In this document: in pieces, positions 43,109 through 55,509 of the stretch
Layout of the letters: each line of letters opens with the position of its first letter
Numbering within the stretch: the first letter of the stretch is position 1
Source of the DNA: Chrysopilus asiliformis
Lineage: Eukaryota; Arthropoda; Insecta; Diptera; Rhagionidae
NCBI GenBank assembly: GCA_964034945.1
Contig: OZ035961.1
Location: 29,303,684 to 29,367,683 of the forward strand
DNA: 64,000 nucleotides
Reading direction: 5' to 3'
The notes under the pieces: generated by a model
Seen by the model: only the letters and a program-made list of their open reading frames with translations
Databases searched by the model: none
What the model was told of the DNA's origin: nothing
Position numbers and translations under genes: made by a program

Positions 43109-44117
43109 TTATACTCCATATGAGAATCATATAGTATTGTATTAGATTTAGTATAAAATTTGTAGCGGATCGGACCAATCGTCGGATACAAAAATTAACT
43201 ACACCAGGGTGTTTAGGATAACAACAGATTTTGATTTCCGCATGTCTGTCCGTCTGTCTGTCTGTCCGTCTGTCTGTCTGTCCGTCTGTCTGCCAGCGAA
43301 CTTCATAACTTTCGAAAGGATTAAGCTATAGATTTGAAGTTTGGTAAAGTTCCGTTTTTAGTAAATAGCAATGCTAAGTCCTTGAACGGGTAAAATCTGA
43401 CCATTCCTTCCCCGCTCCCCCAAATGCCGTGGTCACACGACGCTGTTTTGCCAGCCGCTGGCTGCTGGTGGTTAATAGCGCTGGCAAGTAGCAACAGCAG
43501 CCAGCGTATTGAGAGGGTTCACACGAATTATACTTTAGTAACGCTGGCAAGTAGCAATGTGGTTTGACATTTGAATCTAGGCGATTTTTTAAATAATAAA
43601 CGTAGCTCACAAATTTAAATAAATAAACGTACAATAACAAGTTATAATAAACAAACTTTACCACTTATCAGACTTTTAACAGCTCTGAAACAATGCGACA
43701 GGGTCACGTGATCCCTAATAGCGCTGGCAAAGTAGTCTCTACTTCACTAGCGCTACTAAAATCATCACGCTGCTGCTGGTAGTAGCAATGCACTAGGGTT
43801 CACACGGTGCTGCTGAAACCGCTGCTAACAGCCAAACAGCCACTAGCGCTGGCAAAACAGCGTCGTGTGACCGCCGCAAAACAGACGAAAAAGTTTTTTG
43901 CAATTTCCTCGAAAACGGCGAGTCGTATGACAAAATCTATAAATTTGAAATGTGATTAGAACATGATTTTACATAACCGTTCCATACATCAAAATTCAAT
44001 CGGACCAATCTTTCCCCACCTTGCCCAATACAAATGGATTTTTTTTTTTAATAAAAATTTGACTGTGCTCGTTATTTGCCGATTGGCCCCTGGCATTTGT
44101 AGCTTTCGTAAAGATTT
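43109..44117 (-). repeat. Family B repeat, copy 4, with an inserted TIR element
   Basis: In reverse: AACTACACCAGGGTGTTTAG, a GTCY tract (43244-43291), TCCTTGAACGGGTAAAATCT, then the insertion at 43426-43877. It resumes with CGAAAACGGCGAGTCGTATG and ends with GGCATTTGTAGCTTTCG (the reverse of the family head). Confidence 0.7.
43426..43877. mobile_element. TIR element with internal GCTGGCAA-type subrepeats
   Basis: The ends are long inverted repeats: GGTCACACGACGCTGTTTTG then CCAGC on the left, and the exact complement on the right, with two mismatches in the outer seven bases. Inside, TAGCGCTGGCAAGTAGCAA-type units repeat on both strands, so most of the 452 bp can fold. It is more GC-rich than its surroundings. 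Target duplication not resolvable; superfamily unknown. Confidence 0.75.
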
Positions 44118-44369
44118 TCTGGGATTTGAATCAAAATTTTAAGAAAACTACAATTCCCAGAGGGCAATCGTTAAATAGACGAGGACAGACCGAATTTTGA
44201 TTTAAATCCAAAGAAAAGCTACAACTGTCAGGATCACTAGACTGGGCTAATCGTCTAATAATCTATATGAGGACATACAAAAAAAATCTTTTAAATATCA
44301 GTTGTGTTCAACATATAACTTTCCTCTGCAACATTTAGTTCCGGAAAATTATTGAAGATACGCAAAAAC
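44118..44369 (+). repeat. Family B-related head fragments
   Basis: Two successive head-like pieces: AAACTACAATTCCCAGAGGG-CAATCG (about 44146) and AAGAAAAGCTACAACTGTCA-GG with CTAATCGTCTAA (about 44211). Both resemble the start of family B and are followed by short remnants. Confidence 0.45.
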
Positions 44370-44690
44370 AAAGAAGCTTTTATTTAAAAAAAAATGCAAT
44401 AAAAAGAAAAAAATATTTTTTGGGCACTGTGTTTCAGAAATAAAAGCGAGATAAATATTTATTTTATTTTTTATGCCTTTATCTCGCTTTTATCTGATTC
44501 AGCGACCCAAATAATCCCTAGATGAGAGTTTCATCCTTACAAGGTTTCATCCTTACAAGGTTTCATCCTTACAAAGTAGTGAAAATATTTTATTGTCGGA
44601 TTAGTGGAAGTAGATCAAAAATTGGATTAGAAGATTTGACCTGACAGACAGACAGACAAAAAGATACGAAAGCAAGCTAAATAAAAGTTT
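44370..44690 (+). repeat. Family C fragment with its palindrome, copy 4
   Basis: The palindrome pairs CAGAAATAAAAGCGAGATAA and TTATCTCGCTTTTATCTGAT (44436-44496). It is followed by GCGACCCAAATAATCCCTAG, three TTTCATCCTTACAA units (44529-44575) and a GACAGACAGACAGAC tract (44643-44657). Confidence 0.6.
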
Positions 44691-44699
44691 TTAAAAATG

Positions 44700-45225
44700 C
44701 AGGAAATTTTATTTTCTTTCAATTTTGTATTTTTCCCAAAAGCGCAGTTTTCGACAAATTTTCAAAAAAACTTTTTTTTTAAATACATCTTTGTTGAAAA
44801 CCATTAGAGATGCAAAAAAACACTGAAGCAAAAAATTTGGAAAATTTTATATCCTTTAAATTTTGTCATGTTGATTTTTCCCAGAAGTGGATGGGTTTTG
44901 AGAAATTTTCAAAAACTGTTTTTTTTTTTAATTGTATGGGAGCTACGCGATTAGCCACGGCTACTTTTCCAAAAGTTGATAGAAAACTTCGATTTTTGTG
45001 AAACTTGTTCACAAAAAATTTCAAGTTACTAGGTCAACGCGTTCTCGAGTTATTTAAGATACGTACAACGGACAGATCGACAGGTCGACAGACAGATGCA
45101 CGGACATCCTCATAATTTTGCCTGAAACGGATTTCGTACTGATAAGAAAATTTGGATCTGCCCGCGTTTTCGAATCGGTTTCCGTCATGAATACAATACT
45201 TTCCCTCTATAGCAGAGGAAGGTAA
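44700..45225 (+). repeat. Family D repeat, copy 3
   Basis: Contains CCATTAGAGATGCAAAAAAA, ACTTCGATTTTTGTGAAACT, TTTCAAGTTACTAGGTCAAC, a GACAGACAGATGCACGGACA tract and TCGGTTTCCGTCATGAATAC before TTTCCCTCTATAGCAGAGG. A family B fragment (45226-45310) follows directly. Confidence 0.65.
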
Positions 45226-45310
45226 AAATCCATTTGTGTTCGAGAGGGTGAAAGGCGTGGTCCAATGGCATTTTGGTGTATGAAAGAGTTATGTAAAAAC
45301 ATATTCTAAA

Positions 45311-46278
45311 CACACATATAGCTAATGTGATAATATAATAACAACAATTTTTTCTTCAAATGAAGTTATTTAGTCAAACTACAATCCTTAGCGAACATTC
45401 TTCTAAAGAAAAATATTTCGAAGTATTCTTTTAATTCGAATGTTCAAAGAAAAAACTCCCTGCCTTCATGTGGCTATAATTCCATCAATAAATTTTCCCA
45501 TTGAATGCAAAAACCTGGAAGTGGACAATTAACAAACTAACGACAGAAAGGAAGTCACTTCAGATGCCTTATGACAGCTTATTGAAATTTTATTGAGATG
45601 AATCAACTACACACACTGACAGCTTGCTCAACTAATAAGATGCAGGCATTTTTCAGTCAATGTGCATAAACTCGAGAAATATGAAAATTCCCTTTTCGTC
45701 ATGCGGGATAAGTCAAACTCGAAAAGAAAGCAAAACCGAAACGAATATCATTCCCTCGCATTACAGAATCAGATGGAGTACAAAAGAGATCGTCAAAAAC
45801 GTAGCACAGATTATTGTTCCGACCAACTTCTAATTCAATTAAGCCCACAGATAATCAACTTAGAATTGCTGCTCACAGAAAAACATAAGAATTTAGAAAA
45901 ATTCTTAGTGATGTCTTATTGAAGTCAGACATTTAACTGACATGCCACTAAAGTGAGAATTAAATCAAACTTTATCGAAATAACGAACTTGTGTCTATGC
46001 GAAGGCCTTTCCATGTTCAAATAAAAAAAATATCAATTATTAAATAGAAATATAATATCCCCAATGAATGATTGTGATATAAGTTTTCATATGATGAGAT
46101 CAGTTAAATAATTCAAAATTGCACCTCCACATATTATTGCTAGTTCAGCTTATTTGAAAATATATGTAGATATATTTGCCCAAAAACACATAACTAAAAT
46201 GTGAAATACAGTCAAACCTGGATCAGTGGGAGCTGGGTAAATCTCTAACTGGGATCAGTCGTTCGGTCCGAGCGTTTA
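45311..46278. other. Sequence with no recognised feature
   Basis: An 86-codon plus-strand frame at 45662-45922 is rich in charged residues and free of stops, but no domain, start context or splice setting supports it. Confidence 0.35.
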
Positions 46279-46417
46279 TATACCCGTATGGTGAAACCAA
46301 AGGGTATATTAACTTTGCCTTACCGTTTGTAACGCCAAGATCCCGTCATCACACACAAAAATGAATTACACCAGTGTGTTTAGAATGATAAAAAAAATTG
46401 AATTTTGCATGTTCGTC

Positions 46418-46452
<35 letters not shown>

Positions 46453-46850
46453 CCGTCTGTCCGTCTGTCTGTGGCGCGGATTGCGGGCGCATGGATTGAG
46501 CTAGAGACTTGAAATTTTGCGCAGATTCGTTTTTCGTAAAATGCGAGGCTAAGTTCGTGAATGGGAAAAAATGGACCATTAGGGGGGGTACCCCCCATAC
46601 GAACGAAAACGTTTTTTGCGAATATCTAAAAAAACGGTACATGTTATCAAAAAAGTGCAAGAACAAAAGTTATTTAGAATATTATTCTACATAAAACTCC
46701 CATACATCAAAATCCGATTGGAACAAGTTTTAAAAAAATCTTATTGGAAAATTTGAATTCAAATGAAATTTTGATACGCCGTTCAATTAAATCACCATAC
46801 GGGTTTTCAATAATTGCCAGATTGGCAATTATAGCTTTTGTTATGTTTAA
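46279..46850 (-). repeat. Family A interspersed repeat, copy 3
   Basis: Same layout as copy 2, beginning TATACCCGTATGGTGAAACC and including a long GTCY tract (46413-46472). It ends ATTATAGCTTTTGTTATGTT. The two minus-strand frames of 72 and 105 codons over it are repeat products. Confidence 0.75.
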
Positions 46851-46886
46851 ACATAAGTGGGAACTTAGGATAAGTGGAAAACCTCT

Positions 46887-48072
46887 ACAGGTATCCCTCG
46901 AGTTACGCGGTACTTGAGTTACGCGAATTTCGAGTTACGCGGAAAAAAATCGCGGCAGTGCTCGAGTTACGCGATACGGTTTTGCAGTAATTTTTAGTTA
47001 AAAAGAAAATATTGTAATTATAAATGAATGTTTTTATATAAAAAAGATAATAGGTAGGGTCAGTTAGGCTGAAGTGGTCCACGTTTTTATTATTGGTCAT
47101 AAAATGGTCAAAAATTGGAATTTTTGCATGATAAGATAGTCAAATCGCAAGCGCAAGACCTAAGCTAACTTTCTGCATTCACAGATTGCCAACTTTTTGA
47201 CATTAAATTTAATTTTTAGGCATTTATCGAAAACTTTGATTTTCGATTTTTTCAAAATGGTAGGGAGTAGTGGTCCACCCTCAAAAACTTTCCAGAAATC
47301 GCATAAACATAAAAATAAATGACAAAAAAAAATATAATCATGAAGTTTGATTAAAAATATGGTTTATTCGAAAGTAACAAATGAGCGTTTGGTCTGTTTT
47401 GGTGTTGGTTTCTTCGGTGTAATTGTTAAGTGTCTTTTTCCGGCGCCTTTTTCTGCTTCTCGAATTCAGCTCGATTTTCGGGAAAGTTATAATCGAGCTT
47501 CGCATCGATTTTCGGACACGATTCGAAACACTCAAAATAACTCATAAAAAAACTTGAAAACATGAAATATGACATTGACAGGGTGGACCACTTCACCCTA
47601 CCAAACGTGGACCACTTCTCCCTACCGACGCTATTTTGCGCGGAATGACGCTGCTTCAACAATTGTGGGAAAAAATGCAGAAATTCGGTGGATTTACAAA
47701 GTTCATAATGTAAACAACATTTTATATTAATTACCCTAGTGAAATTGATGAAGAATTCATCAAAATGTTGTTGAATGTGAATACTTGCGAAAACTCTTAA
47801 CAATGTTTTTTTGGCACTGAGAGTGACTAAATATACGTCTGTACACTTCAATGACTAATAAAAACCAAGCTGTCATCAGGAGCAACCGATGAGAGTTGCA
47901 TATTCTATTCTAATGTCACTATTACTAAAAAAAATGGTGGTGGACCACTTCTCCCTACGGGCCACATCACCCTACCCGACCCTATGCATTGTTTTGCACT
48001 AATCCTGAGTCTCCACTTACGCGGGTTCGACTTACGTGGAATCAATTAACCGCGCAACTCGAGGGATACCTG
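46887..48072. mobile_element. Tigger-like DNA transposon carrying a nested element
   Basis: The ends CAGGTATCCCTCGAGTTACG and the complement of CAGGTATCCCTCGAGTTGCG are flanked by TA (46885-46886, 48073-48074). Left subterminal CGAGTTACGCGG-like units repeat about four times; right-hand relatives are ACTTACGCGGGTTCGACTTACG. Ends beginning CAGGTATCCCTCG fit the pogo/Tigger group. Removing the insertion at 47057-47982 leaves only about 260 bp, so this was a MITE-sized or heavily deleted copy. Confidence 0.8.
47057..47982. mobile_element. TA-flanked inverted-repeat element nested in the Tigger-like element
   Basis: GGGTCAGTTAGGCTGAAGTG on the left matches the complement of the right end (GGGTCGGGTAGGGTGATGTG) in about four of every five bases, with TA on both sides (47055-47056, 47983-47984). 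The phrases GTGGACCACTTCTCCCTACC recur internally (47580-47630, 47940-47960). A minus-strand frame of 141 codons (47426-47851) lies inside; it has no motif I can identify and could be a decayed transposase or chance. Confidence 0.65.
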
Positions 48073-48229
48073 TATATGTGGGATTCGTGGTTCGGTTCCG
48101 TGAGAACCCATTTATCCGACTGTAAACAAATTCTTGTTCGACTGTAAACAAATTCTTTGGAATTTTTTTTTATTTTTTGATTGCGTATAACCAGTAGACA
48201 AGTGTTGTGGGATTCAGAGACTTCATTTT

Positions 48230-48705
48230 TAAACAAAAGAAAAGCCAAATATTTTAAGAGAAAAGACACATTTTTATAAAAAAATATCGTTAAAGATACG
48301 TAAGACAAAATGTGTGGAAAATTTGATTTCTTTTGAGTCTGGTTATATGCATTTTTTTCACAAAAGCGCATAAGTTTCGATAAATTATTAAAAAAAATAT
48401 GTTTTTCAGTAACGGCTACCGTCACTTTTTAAAAGTTGGCAGAAAACTACGATTTTCGTAAAATTCATTTACAATAAATTTCTGGTCGCTAGATCAATGT
48501 GTTCTCGAGTTATATAAGATACGTAAAACGGATACAGACATTCCGTTTCAGGCCAAATTATTGTCTATCGACACAGATGCACGGACATCCTCATAATTTG
48601 TCCTGAAACGGATTTCGTACTGATCAGAAATTTTGGATCTGTCCCCGTTTTCGAATCGGTCTCCGTCATGAATACAATACTTTCCCTCTATAGAGGAGGA
48701 AAATC
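48230..48705 (+). repeat. Family D repeat, copy 4
   Basis: Includes AAAAGCGCATAAGTTTCG, ACTACGATTTTCGTAAAATT, ACAGATGCACGGACATCCTC, CGGATTTCGTACTGATCAGA and TTTCCCTCTATAGAGGAGG. Just before it, at 48115-48155, CGACTGTAAACAAATTCTT occurs twice in tandem. Confidence 0.65.
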
Positions 48706-48995
48706 AAAACTAATTTGTATGGGAAAGAGGAGAAGGAATGGTCCGATTTGCCCATTCGAGAACTTGATCTTACTTTTTCCGAGAGACTGATAGATATGTA
48801 TAAAATGTAAAGTCCTTGTTAAAATTTCAAGCTAAATTCCTTCGAGAGTTATGGTGTTCACAGACGGACGGATCGCCGAAAATAAAAATCTTTTGACATC
48901 CCAAACACCCTGGTGCAATTCATTTTTGTCTCCGACGATTGGTTCGATGCGTTACAAATCTAATATACTCCTATATGATTCTCATATGAATATTA
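48706..48995 (+). repeat. Family B fragment directly after family D copy 4
   Basis: TTGTATGGGAAAGAGGAGAA, GGTCCGATTTGCCCATTCGA and the tail CACCCTGGTGCAATTCATTT followed by CCGACGATTGGTTCGATGCG. The same D-then-B order occurs at 44700-45310. Confidence 0.6.
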
Positions 48996-50689
48996 AAAAA
49001 AGTTTTACTTTTAAAACTCGGCAATACAATAGTTTTGTGTTGACTATATTAGATTATATCCTGGCCGTAACTATATTATGATTATTTAAGTACTTGTTGC
49101 TGCCTGCCACATCTCAGATATTCTGGAGATCACCATGATCTGTAGTCTGCTGGTACGTATTGATATGTAAGTAGCTCTCGTGTTAGTTAGTTCATTCTCT
49201 CGAAAATTTTAAGTGGCCTTTTAATAAAAAGAAGCCATCATTCACTCTCGTTAACACGGATAAACTGGACTGGCCTAGCCATATATGCATTTTTACTACT
49301 TGAGATGCTCCTATTCCGATACCAGCGACGTATTCGGGGTCTTAAATGATTTTACATTTGTTTGTTTGTTTGTTTGTAGAACTCTGAATGGGCTGATATA
49401 AAGAGAGTTTGCTTTATTCAGTATAATATGTGACAGTTGAGCCCCAAGTATTTCCCCCAATTGATGACTATTTAACGAAATAAATCCATATACGCTCATT
49501 TCTATATACATTCATAAATATAGGGGTTATATTATTAGTAGCGCAGAATAAAAATTTTTATTCGGAATACGCATATACGGATGTTCATATGAAACTAATA
49601 CATGGTCAGGCCAAGTGGCAATTTAGAATCTGAATTAGTATGACAATATCATATGCTCGAAAAATAAAGTAATCATGTTTTCAGTTATTTAAATTCTTTT
49701 CAACTAACATACGTATATAAATATACACATATAATTCAATTGAGGATGAGTTCAAACGGTCAGTAACTAAAAGTAATTCGTCCAGAGTAGAAGAGTAAAA
49801 TGCTAGATCATAATCAGTAACCACCAGCTTCCGAGAAGATGATGATTTTGGAAAAGTGTCTCAAATAAAGTGCAAAGAAATTTGATAAATATAGAACAAA
49901 CTGATATTTTTAAGAAGAAACAAAAAATCTTTGCGTATACTGTAAAAACAGAGGTCGTGCTCTTAGATTGTGCATTATGATAATTTATAATTTATTAAAA
50001 TAGTGAATTTAACTTAATTTCAATGTGCAATAAACTAACCAATTGCTTTAAACCCTATATTTAAAGTAAAACCTGACAAAAAAAAGTGAAATTATTACAT
50101 TTTTAAGCCGATAATGGATAACATTTCACACGGTATTCGTACATTTTGTATTACAAAAATTTATAGGTTTTTGTATAAGCGGCAATATTAATTGTTGCCA
50201 TTCATCCAGTGGTAACAAATGACGTTTAATGATTTTTTTAAAAATTTCTTTTAAAAATTCTATATTACTTTACTAATACAATTACCACAATTTAAAACAT
50301 GTCTAAGTAACTCGTTTTATGATAATTTTTTTCTATAGGTACCGTGAAAGCTCCCATAAGCTTTTAACGTCCAAAATAAATCCAATATTAAATGAATACA
50401 TCATTTATGAGAGTATGTTTAATATAATCACCCATAGCGGACTTGAAAAGACACATTTCTGGGGTATAATGATGGGTGAAAACTGTAGTTGGATTTACTA
50501 TTTTCTTCCCTGCGTGAAGGCACAGAAGCTTTGTGTATTTCTTAATCCAACATTATGGTGGAGTTTTCCTCTAATAAGCTCTAAATTCCAAAAACTATAA
50601 AAACTCCCAAATATATACCGATTGGATAATATTTCATGTAGAAATAGGTTTTTTTAATACCTTCAACTTTTGTATTATACTAGACTGTT
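48996..50689. other. AT-rich sequence, nothing recognised
   Basis: A 93-codon frame (50319-50600) shows no domain. No defined repeat. Confidence 0.4.
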
Positions 50690-51020
50690 GAAAAGTAAAT
50701 AAGGAATAATGATACTGATATTTTTAAAAAGCCACCAAATTGCATATTTGCGGGTCACGAAGTTTTATTAAAACTTGATAGACTCGTCCCATTCCAGTAG
50801 AGAACTTGTCCGCAACATTTCGTAGTTGTGCCTCAGATAAAGGGTCTTTCAACAAGGACATAACAATTTTGTATTTTGATGAAAACGCACCCTAAAACTT
50901 TTTTTATGATCTGGCAATGCTAAAACGTCAGTCAAGGTTTACATTTTTATCATGGTGAACTTTACGAACGAGCATCTAAAATCTCAAAGACTTTCAAACG
51001 GAGTATCTGAGAAATGAGTT
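50690..51020 (+). repeat. Family G-like fragment and possible mariner-type 5' remnant
   Basis: GATAGACTCGTCCCATTCCA (50777) recalls family G. After it come AAAACGTCAGTCAAGGTTTA and an ATG (50953) opening MVNFTNEHL, which then runs into a stop after about 22 codons. The start resembles the first residues of some insect mariner-like transposases, but this is weak and no catalytic part is present. Confidence 0.25.
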
Positions 51021-51246
51021 TTCAGGCCTTGAGATCCAAATTTTTCATATTTTCTATTTCGTTTGTACTTCTGTAAAAAAAAAATCGTTAAAAAAAATTG
51101 AAAAAAGTTGTGAAACCTCATAAATTAAAGCCTACTATTTACAATTTCTGATCAACAACCACACTGGAAAAAAATCATAATTAGGGCAAACTATAAATAT
51201 AATTTTTCTCGCTACAAGCAAAATTCTGTTTGGCCCAAACAACATT

Positions 51247-51316
51247 CGTTCACCGCCAATATAATTATGTTAATTTCTTTAAATTCCCCTAAACATAATT
51301 ATATTGGTGGTGAACG
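51247..51316. repeat. Inverted repeat, 25-bp arms
   Basis: CGTTCACCGCCAATATAATT followed by ATGTT (51247-51271) pairs with 51292-51316, with one mismatch and a 20-bp loop. Confidence 0.75.
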
Positions 51317-53633
51317 ATCGTTAAAAAATCTGCGTGTAAACACGAACGAAAAAAAGGAGCGGAAAAGGAGAGTAAATAGGTGGTCATGTATACTGACTCT
51401 TAAACATATAAACATCACGAACACTGTTTTTGAACACTTTTTACTGTAACAAAGAATCAAGTTGCTAAGCTCATTTTTGCTTATTTCAAATAGTTACCCA
51501 AATTTGATATTTTTACAACAAGCGGTTAATACAAAAAAAAAATTGTATTGAATTTGGGAAAAGTACTACCGTGTATTTGGTTGTTAATTACAAAACTTTA
51601 ACAAATAAATTTTTTTTACGAGCGTAAACAACTACTTTACTACCATCTGTGAATACCCTTATTGTAAATTAAGTTTTTTTTCGTACTTTTGTTAACTCTG
51701 GAAAAATTTTATTTTGTCATTCAAACTTTAACTTTTGAGTTAATTGGATCAATTTATTTTTTAATGAATTAATTATATGAAATGTTTATTTGACATTAAA
51801 CGGCGGACGTGATTTATGTTTCACACTTCCATAAACGGGGGCCTCGCAGACCCGAGATTTTTCAAGAAATAATAACCAAGATTTAACATAAAATCACTGA
51901 GGAATGTCTACAGGTCTAAAATAAAAGGAATTTCTTTATAAGTAATCGACTTTTATTGAGAGAGAATTGGGGAGAAGTTGTCGATTCTTGGAAATCGAAA
52001 AGCGAGGGACCTGTGCGACCCACGTCCTGAGTTAAAGTTAACGTGGGTCAAATGATCTTAGTATTCTCTCGTTTTCTCTCTCGATCTCATTATCTCTCTC
52101 TATCTCATTATCTCTCTCTCTCTCTCTCGCTTTCTCTCCAAGGCACTATGTTCCAAAGTGGGACTGGGCGACCTCTTCGATTAAGGTTTTCGAACCACTT
52201 ACGTCACTGCGGCGCATTTACGGTTTTAAAAGCAATACGAACAATTACCACACTTGTAGGGTTGTTTGTAACAAATCATCAACAGTAAAGATTGTGACAG
52301 CTGTATAAATCTAAGATTTTGTTACAACCAAGCAGCTACTACCAATTGGGATTTCGATAAAGCAAGTTGAGTTAATACTTTGATTGGAAGTGTAGCCACA
52401 GATTGGAAATGAGAGGTGCCGCAAATGGGAAAAAAAACCTCGACCTCCGGCTTACAGCGAAAGTATAGTACCTACTAAAATCTTCTTTTTAAAGCCCTGT
52501 GTACACGATTGAGAAAATGTGCGAAAGTTTGAAAAAAATTTTGCAAGAGACGTCTAAACACCCATGTAGAGCTCCACCGTAGCACTCTTAACAATCTCTG
52601 CGCGAGATATTTTAGGACAAAGTTTTCTACAATATAAACGCTATTTGACGAATTTCTCTACACTTTATTCAACATGTTGAAACAGTGGCTAGAACTCTCG
52701 TCTAGCCATGGAGTAGCAAAATAGTACTTCCGCTGCGTTCATTCAGTACAGTTGTCCCATTCATTGTAGTATTGTGATCGTTTGTGATTTCGGTTGGGTT
52801 TTTAGGAAAAGGTAAAACGACTAAAACACTTAAATTTGAATGAAATCACTGTTAAATGGTAACCACTGAAGGGGAAAAAAGGCTGCAGCCGTGATTACAT
52901 ATGGACAAAAGAAAAAATTCGGGAATGATTGGTTTATATGAATTTCGAATTGATTTACGTATCGTAAAATATTTTTCAGTAAATATTTTTGGATTGAGAA
53001 ATTCGCAGAAAGTTATCTGGGTTTGCTAAATTGTTTCGTAGTCATTTTATTTTCTTATTCAATTAAATCTCGAAAAATAAAGAAAGTGTTTTAAACACAA
53101 CCATAACGGAATGTCAAAATGAAATTGTTTTTCGCTCGACCGTATCTTTCGAGAGAAAATAATCATCAGCCGTGTAAACACTCGGTAGAGTTCTCCTTTA
53201 TAGAACTCTACTGAAATTATCTCCTCATGACACTTCGCACAAAAGAAATTCTCACGGAATTCTCGTCTCGTATAAATGTGTTTAATAGGGAAGATTTTTA
53301 TTCAGTATAGCTCGTGCCTATTTTCTCTACCGTGTACGCGAGGCATAAAACTAGAAAAATTCTGAGCTTCATAAATGAATTTGATCAGATATTGTTCTCC
53401 AATATATCACCTCTAATCCAGCTGTGCAAACAATTCGAAAAGAACAATGGATATTTGAAAGGATATTTTCAAAAAAATTGTCGAAAAATCCAAATTATTA
53501 AAAATAAATTAATAAATAAATGCCTTTGCTGTGGTTGATTTAAGTCATTTTGAATCTTAGTTTTAAAAAAATACCTAAAACTTAATGTCTCGTTGAATTA
53601 TCCATCAATTTTTATAGCGGAGTGATAAAATCT
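51317..53633. other. Sequence with no gene recognised
   Basis: Apart from the CT-rich microsatellite at 52071-52138 I see only short frames without domains. The part 52490-53290 is slightly less AT-rich but has no feature I can name. Confidence 0.35.
52071..52138. repeat. (CT)n / TCTCATTAT microsatellite
   Basis: CTCTCTCGATCTCATTATCT, then CTCTCTATCTCATTATC and a run of CTCT units. Confidence 0.8.
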
Positions 53634-53854
53634 GGGCACCAATCATGTATTTCGGCGCGTCTCTGTCTTTCGACTTCGACGCAACTTTTAACTCTTGACT
53701 TCGCCATATCAGCATCTTCAAATTTCCTGGAGTGACAGTCAGAATCACGTTTCGATTCCGCGAAATTTCAAGCTGCAGATATGACGAAGTCAAAAGTTAA
53801 AAGCTGCGTCGAAGTCGAAAGTCAGAGACGCGTCGGAATACATGATTGGTGCCC
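53634..53854. mobile_element. Fold-back element with about 80-bp arms
   Basis: The left half (GGGCACCAATCATGTATTTC, TTTCGACTTCGACGCAACTT) is matched by the right half (AAGCTGCGTCGAAGTCGAAA, ACATGATTGGTGCCC) with few mismatches. The 221-bp unit is almost wholly self-complementary, leaving about 60 bp in the loop. Flanks also match weakly; target duplication unclear. Confidence 0.8.
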
Positions 53855-55509
53855 TGTATTTTTGATTTCTCGACTTTTGTAAAATAAAATTTTTGTTCAG
53901 AATAAAAGGTAATTAATTATACAGCAAAGCCTTGTCAATTTTTTTTTTGGTTAGTTACTCGTTTTTCTTAATTTTTATTCAATTTTAGATAAAAATTTCA
54001 AGTGCTGCTTTTTTGTCACTGGAAAATGAATTTTTAGAAAATGACCATCGATATACATTAAAATATTTTGTACATGAGAAGAACGAATAAAATTTAAATA
54101 AGTTGCATAAAAATACATAGAATTTCTAATTTGCTTGTATTTTTTGATAATAAATAGAGAAGAAATATTATACAAAATGAAAATTCGATTTAGACTTTTT
54201 TTTTGGAAATTTAATTTTGTATCAGATTTTTCTCTGTGTCAACTTTGTTTATTTGTTTAACTCTTAAAATGAAACGTCAAATATAATGTAGCTAATTTTA
54301 AATAGCAACGAAAACAACTTGATTCGAAGATAACAAATTTTATTTGCTTGATTTTATTACAAGTGATTGTCACTGTCCACAGATGCAACTATTCCCACTT
54401 GAATTGTTTCACCCGCCGCAATATTGTCCAAGTGGATGATGATGAATGCTACATATTAAACATATTTCACAAATGATATTCACTCTTGTCGGCTTTGGAC
54501 ATCTCATCGTATTATATATCAAAATTAATTTGACCCCAGACCTTTGAAAGTGATGACCTTAAAGTCACTATAGACTGGAGGCGGGAACAAATGTAACGAA
54601 AAAAAAATGCTACAAATTTTTAATAATAATATTAATATGATGATGATGATGATGATCGTGATGATGAATCAGGGCCGAACTTTAATTCACTAAACCAATT
54701 TAATCTAATCACAATGGTAGTTAGATAGATTCTCTTCCCCGATTCTTCACAGATATTTTATGCTTCAACTTAAGTGATACAAATAATACACGTTCACACA
54801 TTCACAATGCATTAGAAGAAATTCATGGCATGATAATACTTCCAATATGCCAACCACAGTCATAAGAAATGGAATTAGTTAAGAGAGGGAAAAAAACTGG
54901 TAATTCATTTGAATATATTCATCGTGTCCGAGTACGGAATTCTGGATGTGGTGCCACATGTAGAATATTCTCAAGCCATCATCACTAGAATCAAAGTAGA
55001 ATTTAAATTTTCTTAGTTTAAAAGAAATTAACCGGAAATGGATAATAGAGGCTACTTGTTCACTTTTCCTCTGCGTTCATCAGTGATGAAAGGCAATTAG
55101 CATATCTAGATTTGTCCCAGTTTTTTTTCTTAATCTTTTCCATTTTCATTTTACAAGGAGTCAAGCAACAATGTTTTATACCTTGCAACGAGTCATTATG
55201 TGGAAAAGTCGTGGTGCCCAACTAACGAATGAAGAAAGTATCGTTAAAGACGTATTGGGATATAAAGCGGGACAACATACAAAGTTTTTAATATGTGAAA
55301 TAATTATTCAATAAAAAAAGGAGGAAATAATCCATTGTTAAGTTTTTGTATTATCGTTTTTACAATTTCATGGTTTTTATTCTGGGATACACGCAGAAAA
55401 AACTGTATGTTTTCGAGAAATGTGTATAGCGAAATTAAATTTGCATGGTTGAAATTTAACTCTGCCGATCATAAAAATAAACAAACAGGGAAAAAAATTC
55501 AAAACTTTA
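53855..55509. other. Sequence with no gene recognised; (GAT)n at 54639-54668
   Basis: The GATGATGATG run is short. The stretch 54360-55080 has more balanced base composition and could be single-copy DNA, but has no coding signal. Confidence 0.35.

Noticed and set aside
47426..47851. 141-codon minus-strand frame as an intact transposase
   Set aside because: It lies inside a TA-flanked element but shows no DDE/DDD motif order or helix-turn-helix that I can see; kept only as a remark under the element.
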